Below are positions 14,396 to 23,640 of a stretch of DNA of 55,292 nt, piece after piece. A program made the translations under genes and the position numbers. Source of the stretch: Phycisphaerae bacterium (GTDB taxonomy: Bacteria > Planctomycetota > Phycisphaerae > SM23-33). The notes under the pieces were generated by a model, which searched no databases, was not told the origin of the DNA, and saw only the letters and a list, made by a program, of their open reading frames with translations. The DNA lies in assembly GCA_011050235.1 (NCBI GenBank), contig DRGC01000082.1:1-55292 (forward strand). The letters are read 5' to 3'. Position 1 is the stretch's first letter; the number at the start of each line of letters is the position of its first letter.

Positions 14396-17089
14396 TTGGC
14401 TACTCGCGTTTTTGAAATTGCCAGAGAACTTGGGGTCACCAGCAAGGTGGTGTTGGCCAAATGCCGCGCCGAAGGGCTGGAGATCAAGAATCATATGTCC
14501 ACGGTCTCGGCCGGACTTGAAGCCACGATTCGCGAGTGGTTCAGTGAGGGGGAGTCGTCGCGCACTGCCGTTGAGACAAGCACGCACGTCGATCTGGACA
14601 CGGCCCGAAAGGAAGCAAAGAAAGTTCGTCGCCGGCCCAGAAAGAAGGCAACGGCGGACAAGGCCGACGACAAAACATCCGCCCTAGAGGCGCCCGTTGA
14701 AACGCCGGTTGCCCAACAGCCGCCGATAACCGAGACCGAGGCTGCCGCGCCGACGGAAGGCGCCCAAGTCGCTGAGAGTGTGGAGACGATTGAACCGGTC
14801 GTCGAGGCGCCGGTCGAATCAGCTGCCGAAGGGGCCCCGAAGGCCAAGAAGGCGAAGAAGACCAAGAAGGTAGCTAAGAAAAAGCCGAAGGATGAAGCCG
14901 ACGAGAGACCCGAGGACGTCAAACCGGCCGGCCCGCAGGTCGTGCCCGCGCCGGCCAGCCTGAAAGGCCCCCGGGTCGTCCGATACGAAGAGCCCGAACC
15001 GGACTGGAAACGTCCGGCTCGCCCGGCCCGCTTGCGTCCAGCGGCCGCGGCCGGGCCCGCCACAGCCGGCGTTGGCGCCCCGAGCCGACGCGGCAAACCG
15101 GCCGAGCCCGGAAAAGACGAGTCGCCTCGCGGCAAAGAGACCAAACGTCGCAGCCCGCGGCGGCGAGCGGGCCGCACCGCCGATGGCGGCGGCGGCGCGC
15201 GGGCTCGCGAGTGGCGCAATGCCGATCTGACCGAGCGATCCCAGCGCCTGGCGGCAGCTGCCGGCGGCGGGCTGCGACGTCACCGGGCGGCTGTCTCGCG
15301 GGGAGGCGGCGGGATGGCTGTCGCCAAGACCGGGCCGGTGGAAATCGGCGAACCCATCACCATCAAGAGTCTCTCTGCCGCTACCGGGCTCAAAGCCACC
15401 GTGATCATCCGCAAACTGATGGAAGCGGGCGTGATGGCGACGATGAATCAGAGCATCTCGACGGAGGTAGCCGAAGTGGCCGTGGTCGATTTCGGCATCG
15501 TCCTGACGGTCAATAAGGCCACCACCGACGAAGAGCAACTTCTCGATCATCTCCAGCAGCGCGAGAAGGGCGAGCAGGTCAACCGCGCCCCGGTCGTGAC
15601 GTTCCTGGGTCATGTCGACCACGGAAAGACATCGCTGCTGGACGCCATCCGCCAGACCACCGTCGCCGAAGGCGAGGCGGGCGGGATCACCCAGCACATC
15701 GGCGCGTATCGCTATGATCTCGAAGACAAGCACGTGGTGTTCCTGGACACGCCGGGCCACGAGGCGTTCACCGCCATGCGGGCCCGCGGGGCCAACATGA
15801 CCGACGTCGTCGTCCTGGTCGTCGCCGCCGATGACGGCGTGATGCCCCAGACCGCCGAGGCCATCAGCCACGCCAAGGCCGCCAACGTGCCCATCGTCGT
15901 TGCGCTCAACAAGATCGACCTGCCCAACGCCAACATCCAGCGGGTCATGGGGCAATTGGCCGAACACGATCTCCAGCCGCGTGAATGGGGCGGACAGACC
16001 GAGGTCCTCCAGACCAGCGCCATCACCGGCGAGGGAATCGACACGCTCGTCGAGACGCTCTCGCTGGAGGCCGAACTGCTCGAACTGCAGGCCGAAATCG
16101 ACGCCCCGGCGGGTGGGTACGTGATTGAATCCGAGATGGACCCCGGCCGCGGCGTTGTGGCTCGCCTGTTGATCCTGGATGGCACGTTGAAGGTGGGCGA
16201 CGTCGTCCTGGCGGGACTGGGCTTTGGACGCGTGCGGGCCATGATCGACAGTCACGGCGAGTCGGTCCAGAGCGCCCCACCGGCGACGCCTGTGGAAGTA
16301 TCCGGCCTGAACGAAGTGCCCGAGGCGGGCGACAAGTTTTACGTGATCGACACGCTGGACAAGGCTCGCACCGTCGCCGAAGAGCGTCGCCAGCAGGCTC
16401 GGACCCGGGCGCTGGCCGCTCCGCCGCCGGTGTCGCTGGAGGGCCTGTGGTCGCAGATTCAGGAAGGGCGGATCACCGACGTGCCCCTGATCGTCAAGGC
16501 CGACGTGCAGGGCTCGCTCGAAGCGCTGATCGGCTCGCTGAACAAGCTCAGCACCGATGAAGTGCGCGTCAACATCCTACACACGGGCGTGGGCGGCATC
16601 AGCAGCGGCGACGTGGCCTTGGCCGCAGCGTCCAGTGCGATCATTGTCGGGTTCAACGTCGTGCCCGCCGCCGGCGCCCGAGCCAAAGCGGAGGAAGACG
16701 GTGTGGACGTGCGGATGTATCGGGTCATCTACGATCTGATCGATGACATTACGCGCGTCCTGGAAAAGGGCCTGGCGCCGGAGATTCGGGAAGAATCGCT
16801 CGGCCGGGCGCAGGTGCGGCAGGTATTCAAGGTTTCGCGCGTCGGCACGATCGCCGGCTGTTTCGTCACCGACGGCCGGGCCGTCCGCAATGCGCTGGTG
16901 CGAATTATCCGCGAGAATGTCGTGATCGGAGATGAACGAACGCTCGATAGCCTCAAGCGGTTCAAGGACGACGCCCGCGAAGTTCGGGCCGGCATGGAGT
17001 GCGGCCTGAGAATCATCGACTACGACGACGTCAAGGAAGGCGACGAACTGGAGTTCTACCAACGCGTGGAGATCGAGCGCAAGCTCTAA
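14396..17089 (+). CDS. infB: translation initiation factor IF-2
   Basis: An 897-residue GTPase that brings fMet-tRNA to the 30S subunit and promotes subunit joining. The start is TTG at 14396, with GGAG six bases upstream; it gives MATRVFEIARELGVTSKVVL, the first IF2-N domain. A long Lys/Pro/Ala-rich linker follows (about 80-310), then a second IF2-N-like domain (TIKSLSAATGLKATVIIRKL, about 320). The GTPase has G1 GHVDHGKTS near 404, G3 DTPGHE, G4 NKID and G5 SA, followed by the beta-barrel, the IF2 domain (VPLIVKADVQGSLEALIGSL) and the C-terminal domain ending in VEIERKL. Shorter products from internal starts are known for IF2 and are possible here. Classic nusA-infB order. Confidence 0.97.
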   Translation: MATRVFEIARELGVTSKVVLAKCRAEGLEIKNHMSTVSAGLEATIREWFSEGESSRTAVETSTHVDLDTARKEAKKVRRRPRKKATADKADDKTSALEAPVETPVAQQPPITETEAAAPTEGAQVAESVETIEPVVEAPVESAAEGAPKAKKAKKTKKVAKKKPKDEADERPEDVKPAGPQVVPAPASLKGPRVVRYEEPEPDWKRPARPARLRPAAAAGPATAGVGAPSRRGKPAEPGKDESPRGKETKRRSPRRRAGRTADGGGGARAREWRNADLTERSQRLAAAAGGGLRRHRAAVSRGGGGMAVAKTGPVEIGEPITIKSLSAATGLKATVIIRKLMEAGVMATMNQSISTEVAEVAVVDFGIVLTVNKATTDEEQLLDHLQQREKGEQVNRAPVVTFLGHVDHGKTSLLDAIRQTTVAEGEAGGITQHIGAYRYDLEDKHVVFLDTPGHEAFTAMRARGANMTDVVVLVVAADDGVMPQTAEAISHAKAANVPIVVALNKIDLPNANIQRVMGQLAEHDLQPREWGGQTEVLQTSAITGEGIDTLVETLSLEAELLELQAEIDAPAGGYVIESEMDPGRGVVARLLILDGTLKVGDVVLAGLGFGRVRAMIDSHGESVQSAPPATPVEVSGLNEVPEAGDKFYVIDTLDKARTVAEERRQQARTRALAAPPPVSLEGLWSQIQEGRITDVPLIVKADVQGSLEALIGSLNKLSTDEVRVNILHTGVGGISSGDVALAAASSAIIVGFNVVPAAGARAKAEEDGVDVRMYRVIYDLIDDITRVLEKGLAPEIREESLGRAQVRQVFKVSRVGTIAGCFVTDGRAVRNALVRIIRENVVIGDERTLDSLKRFKDDAREVRAGMECGLRIIDYDDVKEGDELEFYQRVEIERKL

Positions 17090-17130
17090 CGGGATCGGCT
17101 TGCCGGATTCGCCCCCAGACGGCAAATACC

Positions 17131-17418
17131 ATGGCGACGACGGTAGGATTGGTGCATCTGGAACTGAACGTGGTCCAGGCGACCAGCCTCAAGGACAAGC
17201 GGCGCGTGATCAAGAGCTTCAAAGACCGTCTGGTCGCAAAACACAATGTCTCCGTGGCCGAAGTGGACGGACTGGACAGTCTCCGCCGGGCCGTGTTGGC
17301 TGTCGTGATGGTCGGCAACGACCGGCGCTATGTCGAAGGCGCCCTGCAGCAGATTGTCAACGCCGCCGCCCGCCATCGGGACATGATTCTAACGGGGCAC
17401 GAGGTCCAGTGGCTGTAA
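17131..17418 (+). CDS. ylxP: DUF503 family protein (YlxP-like)
   Basis: A 95-residue protein of the DUF503 family: LKDKRRVIKSFKDRLVAKHN in the first half, then VAEVDGLDSLRRAVLAVVMV. The same position between infB and rbfA is held by ylxP in Bacillus subtilis, so synteny supports the assignment. Homologues are small ferredoxin-fold proteins linked to ribosome assembly; a biochemical function is not established. Start at ATG 17131, 41 bp after infB, and the frame is open upstream, but only this start matches the family. Confidence 0.9.
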   Translation: MATTVGLVHLELNVVQATSLKDKRRVIKSFKDRLVAKHNVSVAEVDGLDSLRRAVLAVVMVGNDRRYVEGALQQIVNAAARHRDMILTGHEVQWL

Positions 17419-17451
17419 GGCCCCGGCGCAGCGGCGCCGGGTGAACGCAAT

Positions 17452-17868
17452 ATGAGTCGGCGAACAGAACGTGTCGGTAATCTGCTTCGGAACACCATCG
17501 CGGAGGTGCTGGCCCGGAAGATATCCGATCCACGGGTCGATCCGGGCCGCACGTCCATCACGCGCGTGGAGGTCACCGAAGACCTGCTGGCCGCCCGTGT
17601 GTTCGTGTCGGTGATGGCCGAACCGCCCGAGCAGCGCAATACGCTTCGGGCGCTGCAGCACGCCGCCGGGCACATTCAGGAACTGGTCACGCGGCAGATT
17701 ACATTGAGACATATGCCGCAACTGACGTTTGTGGCGGATGAACGATTCAAGAAAACCATGAAAACCCTTACGCTGATTCAGCAGGCGATGGATGAGATTC
17801 GCCAAAAAGAGCAGGCCTCGTCGGCGCCGGACGCTCCTCCCGGCGACCCCGACAAGGCAAGCGTGTGA
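17452..17868 (+). CDS. rbfA: ribosome-binding factor A
   Basis: A 138-residue KH-like protein that binds the 30S subunit during 16S rRNA maturation. MSRRTERVGNLLRNTIAEVL opens the fold; ITRVEVTEDLLAARVFVSVM and LRALQHAAGHIQELVTRQI carry the central features, and LRHMPQLTFVADERF matches the conserved C-terminal stretch. About 20 extra residues at the C-terminus are charged and probably flexible. It follows ylxP by 33 bp and precedes the next gene by 9 bp, the usual place for rbfA behind infB. truB and ribF, which often come next, are absent. Confidence 0.95.
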   Translation: MSRRTERVGNLLRNTIAEVLARKISDPRVDPGRTSITRVEVTEDLLAARVFVSVMAEPPEQRNTLRALQHAAGHIQELVTRQITLRHMPQLTFVADERFKKTMKTLTLIQQAMDEIRQKEQASSAPDAPPGDPDKASV

Positions 17869-17877
17869 GTTGCCGCG

Positions 17878-18819
17878 ATGAAGGATGCTACCAAGTACGA
17901 AAAGAAGCTTAAGAAACTCCTGACCGGCCTCAGCAGCGTGCGTGTTGCTCGGGATGCCGACGACGATCCCGTGCGCACCCTGATTGTAGCCGTGATGGAG
18001 GCCAATGCCACCACCAAATTGGTCCAGAAGGCCATGGATATCTTCGAGCGACAGTTCGTGGACTTCAACGAACTTCGCGTCGCCCAGCCTCGCGAGATTG
18101 TCGAGATGCTCGGCAAGAGCTACCCCCACGCGAGGGAAAAGGCCAGTAAACTGACCGCCGCGCTGAATGGGATCTTTCAGCGGGCGAGCGATCTGTCGAT
18201 GACCTACATGGAATCGATGTCCAAACGCGACCTGCGGCGCCATCTCGCCGAGATCGGCCTGTCGGCCTATGCGGCCGCCCGGGTCGTGACATTGTCTTTT
18301 GACGGACACGGTATTCCGGTGGATCGGGACCTGGCCGAAACGCTCCGGATGGACGGGTACGTCGCCCCGGGTGCGGACCTGGATGACGTCCAGGGGTTCC
18401 TGGAGCGCGTCATTCCCCAAAAGCGCGCCCTCGCCGCCCACCAACGGTTCCGGCGTTTCGTTGCCAAACGCGCCGAGGCCTTAGCGAAGAAGCGCAAGAT
18501 CGAAGAGACAGCGCGCCTGGCCGCCGAACGCAAGGCCGCCAAGGCTGCTGAGGCCATCAAGGCTGCTGAGGCCGCCAAGGCTGCTGAGGCTGCCAAGGCC
18601 GCCGCCGAAGCAGAGGCCAAGGAGAAAGCCAAAGCCGCCGCCAAGAAAAAGGCCAAGACTGCCTCTGCCAGGCGCACGAAGGCCAAGGCCGCTTCAGCCG
18701 CCAAGAAAAAAGCCAAGCGACCTGCCGCCAAGGCCATCCGGAAAAAGGCCGCCAAGAAAGCCAAACGGCCGGCCGCCAAGACGGCCGGGGCGTCCAAGGC
18801 CCGTAAGAAGAAAGCCTAG
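17878..18819 (+). CDS. HhH-GPD (endonuclease III-like) protein with histone-H1-like Ala/Lys tail
   Basis: A 313-residue protein of two unlike halves. Residues 1-200 resemble the endonuclease III/HhH-GPD fold: LIVAVMEANATTKLVQKAMD near 40, RVAQPREIVEMLGKSYPHAREKASKL, then a hairpin-like EIGLSAYAAARVV and VDRDLAE. The lysine that endonuclease III uses for the beta-lyase step appears as alanine, the aspartate (in PVDRDL) is kept, and there is no cysteine at all, so no iron-sulfur cluster. Residues about 200-313 are nearly pure Ala, Lys and Arg (repeats of KAAEAAKA and AKKKAK), like the tail of bacterial histone H1-like proteins. A DNA-binding role is likely; glycosylase activity is uncertain. 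It sits 9 bp after rbfA. Confidence 0.75.
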   Translation: MKDATKYEKKLKKLLTGLSSVRVARDADDDPVRTLIVAVMEANATTKLVQKAMDIFERQFVDFNELRVAQPREIVEMLGKSYPHAREKASKLTAALNGIFQRASDLSMTYMESMSKRDLRRHLAEIGLSAYAAARVVTLSFDGHGIPVDRDLAETLRMDGYVAPGADLDDVQGFLERVIPQKRALAAHQRFRRFVAKRAEALAKKRKIEETARLAAERKAAKAAEAIKAAEAAKAAEAAKAAAEAEAKEKAKAAAKKKAKTASARRTKAKAASAAKKKAKRPAAKAIRKKAAKKAKRPAAKTAGASKARKKKA

Positions 18820-18879
18820 CCGCCCGTGCGCCGATCGCGCGGCGGCGCGCCGCCGCACCGTGTTGAACTGGGTTCCGCC

Positions 18880-21800
18880 ATGAAACCGCTTGCCGCCGTC
18901 ATCGTTACTGCGATGTCGTTGTCGGTTTGTGTGGGCCTGCCGGCGGGGTGTGGCCCTGCAGAGACCGACGGCGGGATCTCCCCCCCGTCACTAGCCGCAC
19001 CGGCGCCGGTGACACAACCGGCCGAGGCGGTCTCCTCGTCGGCGCCGCGCGACCAGCGGAGCATTGCCCAGAAGCTCGCCGACTTGCCTCCTTGCGTGCC
19101 CGCCCCCGTCAATGCTCCCAAACCGACGACCCGCCCGGCCCCCGCCGCCGAGGCTCTGGCCGAGGCCCGTCAGCTTCTGGCGGCCCATCGCGCCCAGGAG
19201 GCGATTTTCCGCCTCGAGCGCGCCTTGAAGTTCGCTCCTAACGACTGGGTCATTCGCAAATCGCTCGGCATTGCATGCTATAACGCGGGACAAACGGCGA
19301 TGGCCATGCAGCACTTGCGGCGCGTGGTCGAGACAGCGCCGGACAACTTTGACGTGCAGGTCCTGCTGGGCCGACTGTACGACAGCACCGGCCAGGGCGC
19401 TGCCGCCATGGGCGCCTATCGGACCGCTCTGAAATGCAGCGGCGCCGCCGCGCAGGACCCGCGAACGGCCGAAGCGCTGTTTCGATTGGGGACGCTGTTG
19501 GCCGATGATGGCCAGGACCAGGCCGCCTTGGATGCCCACGATATTCTGTCGGCCTGGTGGGCCAAGTATGCACCGATCTATCAGCAGGTTGGCGATGGCG
19601 CAAAGCGTGGCCTGCGCAGAGATGCGATCATCCTGGTGAGGGGGCGGCTGTTAATCCGTCTTGGGCGGGCCGCGGAGGCCGTCGAGCTTCTCAAGGATCC
19701 CGCCATCGTGGATGGCCGGGCCGCGGCGACCCAGTTGCTGCTTGAGGCGATCGCCGCGACGGGGCAGTTCGATCTGGCCAACGACCTCTTGTTGAAGTGG
19801 GCGGGCGAAAGTATTTCGCCCACCAGCGCACGTGTGCTGATCGGCAGTCTGCTGCGCGGCTACGCCCGCGCCGGTCGGCTGGAAGAAGGCATGCGCTCGG
19901 TGGCGGCGCTGATCGCGAAGCGCTCCGGCTGGGCCAGCGACGTGGGTGGCGCGGTTGCCGATCTGCCGCACGACAACGTGCCGCCCGGTTTCCAGCGGCG
20001 CCTGGCCAAACAGTTCGATGCCGAAGGCGACGCCGTCGGACCTGCCCATCGTTATGTATTGGCGCGCCTGGCCGAGGCGCGGGGCGACTGGCCGCTGGCG
20101 CGCGACATGCTGGAGCAGACCATCGCCTTGCAGGAACGTTTCCTGCCCGCCTACGAAGCATTAGCCGACGGCTGGCTGGCCCGAGGCCGAGCCGACCGCG
20201 CCATGCGGATCGCCGAAAGACTTGTAGACGTGCCAACCGGGCGACAGAAGGCGATGTATCTCAAAGGCAAGGTCCAGTTGGTCGTCGGCGATCTCAGCGG
20301 GGCCGTCGAGACGCTGAGCCTCGCCGTCCGGCTGAACGACCGCGATGTCGCAGCGAGGCTGGCATTGGCGGAGGCCTACGAATACGCGGGGCGGCCGGGG
20401 GCGGCCGTATTGGAATTGCGGCGAGCCCTGAGGACGGCGCCAACCCGTCGGGGCGTCCTGCGAAAGCTGCTGGACGTGTCCCGGCGAATGGGGCAGGGGG
20501 TCCATGAGTCCAACGAGACTCTTAAGTTCATGCTGAAAAACTACACGCAGGCGTTGGAGGTCCGCCTGGCCCTGGTGGAATCATATCTGGCCAGGGGTGA
20601 GGTCAAACTGGCCGCCAATGAAATCGCCGCCGTAGAACGTCATCACCGTGATGACGCGGGCGTTCGGTTGCTGGCGGTCGAGGTCCAATTGATCGTCGAT
20701 GCGACGGCCGACCAGGTCGACGCGTTCGATGTCGATACCGACAGCCAGCCGCCCGCGCCGGTAGTTAGCGACCTATGGGCCGATCAGATTCGACAGATGC
20801 TGCTTCCGCCGCTCGTGGGGACGGCCGCTGGTCATAAGGCGATCGGCCAGGCCTCTCCGGCGGCATTGCGAGGCGCCTTGCGAGAATTGGAGACGCTGGG
20901 GCGGCGATGGCCCAACGATCTGGACGTTCGCCGGACAATGTGCACCGTGCTGGAGGCGCTGGACCGAAATGACGAAGCCCTGGTGCTCTGGCGGCAACTG
21001 GTCCGCCGGCGGCCCGGGGATATGCCGGCCTTGTGGGGCCTGGCTGCGGCGCTGATGACGGCCGAGCAATATGATGAACTCGTGACGATCGCGACCCACA
21101 TCATCAGCCGCCAGCCGCACAACAGGACGGCCCGCGGTGTGCTGCTGACGGCCTTGGTCCGGGCGGAGCGATACGCCGACGCCGACGCGCAGTTGACAAC
21201 GTGGCTGGCCGAGTCGCAGGGGAACACGCAGGCAACGTGGCGGCTGCAGAGGTCTCTCGTTGCCGTCCGTCAGCTTTCGGGCGACTACGACCGATGCCGC
21301 GACCTCCTGGACACGCTGATCGCCACCGCTGCGAAGCAGAACGATCGACAAGATGCCGTCATCCAGAAGCTGGCGGGCCTCATCGAGGCGGAACAAGAGG
21401 ATCAGGCCTCCGCCATCATCAGGATGTACGGGCGTCGGTCGGACAAGCTTCGGATAGCGTGGCTGGAGATGCTGGGCGAGGCCCGACGGTACGAAGCGAA
21501 GCAACGGGCCCTGGACGAGTGGCTCAAAGCCACCCCTGACTTGCGAGGACGTCACCGGGATATCCGGAAGAGGAAGGTCAAGACGTGGATCGATGCCGGC
21601 CAGTTCGACCGCGCGCATACACACCTGGACGCCTGGCTGGCCGACAAGCTCTGTGATTTTCGTGACGCCTGTTATGAATGGAAGGTGACTGTCTTCGCCG
21701 AGAACGGCGACCTGGACGGCGCCATCGCCTATGTGGTCGCCCTCAACGACAGCCGGCAGGCCGGAAAGGCCCGAAAGGTGCTGCTGGCGCATTTGTACAA

Positions 21801-22851
21801 GCAAGATCGCTTCGAGGACATCAAGGCCCTGGCCGACCACTGGGCGCATGCCGATCCGACGGGCCCGGACATTCGTCTGGCGCAAGCGTTGCTGGTGGGG
21901 GCAGAGCAGTGGGATTTGGTGATGGCGCTGCTGGATGCCTGGGAGGTCCAACTGCTCGAGAGAATCGATTCGGGCCCAACGATACGGCCGGAAGTGTTTT
22001 CGGCTGACCCGGCGGTGGAGGCCCTTCGATTGGTTCGCGGCCGGGTCTTGTCGAGCCTGATTGTGCAGCAGCGAGAGGCCGAAGCCGCCCAGCGCGGCCA
22101 GGCATATCTCGCGGGCGACCCCAACTGCGTGGACCTGCTGCTGGTCTGCTCGACGGCGCTGTCGGAATCGGGCCGGCCGAGGCGAGCAGAAGCCTTGCTG
22201 GTTCGGGCCCTTCAGATCGTTCGTCAACCGTCGTTCCTCACAGGTAATCTGCCGGAGGTCTACGGCAGCGAGGACGAACGGCGTGAGGCCAACAGTTCGG
22301 TGATTGAGCGTCGCCAGGAGACTGGGGCCGTCGTCCTGAACAATCTTGGGTACCTGTATGCGGAGATGGGCGTCAAGCTCCCCCTGGCCCAGCGATTGAT
22401 CCGAGAAGCCTTGGCGCATGAGAAGACCCTCGGCGCGCTGGACTCACTGGGCTGGGTGTTTTACAAGCAGGGGCAGTTTGACGTTGCCGTAAAGATATTC
22501 GATGAGATATTCGTTCACAGCCGCCATCCCCGTAAAGGCAGCCAGGACGACCAGCAACGGGGCCACCCGCTCTTCTACGATCATACCGGTGATATCCTGT
22601 ACCGCCAGGGCGATCTATCCGGCGCGGTTGACATGTGGCGAAAGGCCCTGCAGCGCGCCGGTTATGTTCGCCCGGGCCGCGAGATCGATCAGATTCGCCG
22701 GCAGACGCCGCTCAAGCTGGCGGCCGTCGGCAAGGGGCGCGTGCCCCCGGTAGCGCCGCTGGGCGAGGGCGTGTTCGACCCGCTCATGCGACGCGAAGAA
22801 GAACTGTTGAAGGAGCGATCGGCCCCCCCGCCGGTCACGCAGCCGAAGTAA
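18880..22851 (+). CDS. giant tetratricopeptide-repeat protein, probably exported
   Basis: A 1,323-residue protein starting at ATG 18880 (MKPLAAVIVTAMSLSVCVGL), whose first 25 residues look like a signal peptide ending at a possible lipobox LPAGC; the proline makes a lipoprotein less certain. A Pro/Ala-rich segment follows to about 75, then TPR-like helical repeats cover nearly the whole chain, for example AEARQLLAAHRAQEAIFRLE, IRKSLGIACYNAGQTAMAMQ and, at the end, LDSLGWVFYKQGQFDVAVKI. TPR arrays mediate protein-protein contacts; similar exported TPR proteins serve in envelope complexes, polysaccharide export and secretion. No catalytic domain is visible. Its place between rbfA-linked genes and yebC suggests cotranscription but gives no function. 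Confidence 0.85.
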   Translation: MKPLAAVIVTAMSLSVCVGLPAGCGPAETDGGISPPSLAAPAPVTQPAEAVSSSAPRDQRSIAQKLADLPPCVPAPVNAPKPTTRPAPAAEALAEARQLLAAHRAQEAIFRLERALKFAPNDWVIRKSLGIACYNAGQTAMAMQHLRRVVETAPDNFDVQVLLGRLYDSTGQGAAAMGAYRTALKCSGAAAQDPRTAEALFRLGTLLADDGQDQAALDAHDILSAWWAKYAPIYQQVGDGAKRGLRRDAIILVRGRLLIRLGRAAEAVELLKDPAIVDGRAAATQLLLEAIAATGQFDLANDLLLKWAGESISPTSARVLIGSLLRGYARAGRLEEGMRSVAALIAKRSGWASDVGGAVADLPHDNVPPGFQRRLAKQFDAEGDAVGPAHRYVLARLAEARGDWPLARDMLEQTIALQERFLPAYEALADGWLARGRADRAMRIAERLVDVPTGRQKAMYLKGKVQLVVGDLSGAVETLSLAVRLNDRDVAARLALAEAYEYAGRPGAAVLELRRALRTAPTRRGVLRKLLDVSRRMGQGVHESNETLKFMLKNYTQALEVRLALVESYLARGEVKLAANEIAAVERHHRDDAGVRLLAVEVQLIVDATADQVDAFDVDTDSQPPAPVVSDLWADQIRQMLLPPLVGTAAGHKAIGQASPAALRGALRELETLGRRWPNDLDVRRTMCTVLEALDRNDEALVLWRQLVRRRPGDMPALWGLAAALMTAEQYDELVTIATHIISRQPHNRTARGVLLTALVRAERYADADAQLTTWLAESQGNTQATWRLQRSLVAVRQLSGDYDRCRDLLDTLIATAAKQNDRQDAVIQKLAGLIEAEQEDQASAIIRMYGRRSDKLRIAWLEMLGEARRYEAKQRALDEWLKATPDLRGRHRDIRKRKVKTWIDAGQFDRAHTHLDAWLADKLCDFRDACYEWKVTVFAENGDLDGAIAYVVALNDSRQAGKARKVLLAHLYKQDRFEDIKALADHWAHADPTGPDIRLAQALLVGAEQWDLVMALLDAWEVQLLERIDSGPTIRPEVFSADPAVEALRLVRGRVLSSLIVQQREAEAAQRGQAYLAGDPNCVDLLLVCSTALSESGRPRRAEALLVRALQIVRQPSFLTGNLPEVYGSEDERREANSSVIERRQETGAVVLNNLGYLYAEMGVKLPLAQRLIREALAHEKTLGALDSLGWVFYKQGQFDVAVKIFDEIFVHSRHPRKGSQDDQQRGHPLFYDHTGDILYRQGDLSGAVDMWRKALQRAGYVRPGREIDQIRRQTPLKLAAVGKGRVPPVAPLGEGVFDPLMRREEELLKERSAPPPVTQPK

Positions 22852-22872
22852 CTGAAACGGAGATCGCCAACG

Positions 22873-23631
22873 ATGTCAGGACATTCACACTGGTCGAAAA
22901 TCAAGCGGTCCAAGGCCAGCGTCGACGCCAAGCGCGGGCGCGAATGGAGCAAGCTCGCCCGGCGCATCATCGTCGCCGCCAAGAGCGGGGGCAACCCCGA
23001 CGATAACCTCACGCTCCGCTACGCCATCGATGAAGCCCGGGCAGCCAACATGCCCAACGACACCATCGCCAAGGCGATCAAGAAGGGCACGGGCGAGCTG
23101 GGCGGCGAGAGCTACGAACAGGTTATCTACGAAGGCTACGGACCGGGCGGGGCGGCATTCCTGGTGGACTCCCTCACCAATAACCGCAACCGCACGGCGC
23201 CCGAGTTGCGCAAGATCTTCGAAAAGGCCGGCGGACAACTCGGCGCGACCGGATGTGTGGCGTATCTGTTTCAAAAGCGGGGGCGCTTTGTCATCTCATC
23301 CGAGCAGGCTGACGAAGACACGCTGATGGAGATCGCCATCGACAACGGCGCCGACGACGTCAAGCCCGACGACGATGTGTTCGAGATCATTTGCGACGTC
23401 AGCGCCTTCGGCGCCGTCAAGGACGCCCTGGCCCGGCAGAGCATCGAAACGATCGAAGCGGAGATCGGCATGGTGCCCGATACCACCGTGGCCGTGCCCG
23501 CCAACAGGGCTCGCCAGGTCGTTCATCTGGCCGAGGCGCTCGACGATCACGACGACGTCCAGAAAGTCTACTCCAACTTCGAAATCCCCGAAGACGTCAT
23601 GGCCGAACTGGAAGCCGAGGCCGCCCAGTAG
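22873..23631 (+). CDS. yebC: YebC/PmpR family protein
   Basis: A 252-residue member of the YebC/TACO1 family. MSGHSHWSKIKRSKASVDAK is the family start, followed by GNPDDNLTLRYAIDEARAAN, MPNDTIAKAIKKGTGE, YEGYGPGGAAFLVDSLTNNR and CVAYLFQKRG. Family members have been described both as transcription regulators and as ribosome-associated factors that help translation of proline-rich stretches. Length is standard. It lies 21 bp after the TPR gene as the last gene of the operon and ends 9 bp before a convergent gene. Confidence 0.95.
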   Translation: MSGHSHWSKIKRSKASVDAKRGREWSKLARRIIVAAKSGGNPDDNLTLRYAIDEARAANMPNDTIAKAIKKGTGELGGESYEQVIYEGYGPGGAAFLVDSLTNNRNRTAPELRKIFEKAGGQLGATGCVAYLFQKRGRFVISSEQADEDTLMEIAIDNGADDVKPDDDVFEIICDVSAFGAVKDALARQSIETIEAEIGMVPDTTVAVPANRARQVVHLAEALDDHDDVQKVYSNFEIPEDVMAELEAEAAQ

Positions 23632-23640
23632 CGTCCCGGC

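Noticed and set aside
18530-18810. Ala/Lys codon repeats as a mobile or noncoding repeat
   Set aside because: In frame, uninterrupted and of H1-like composition, so best read as a protein tail.
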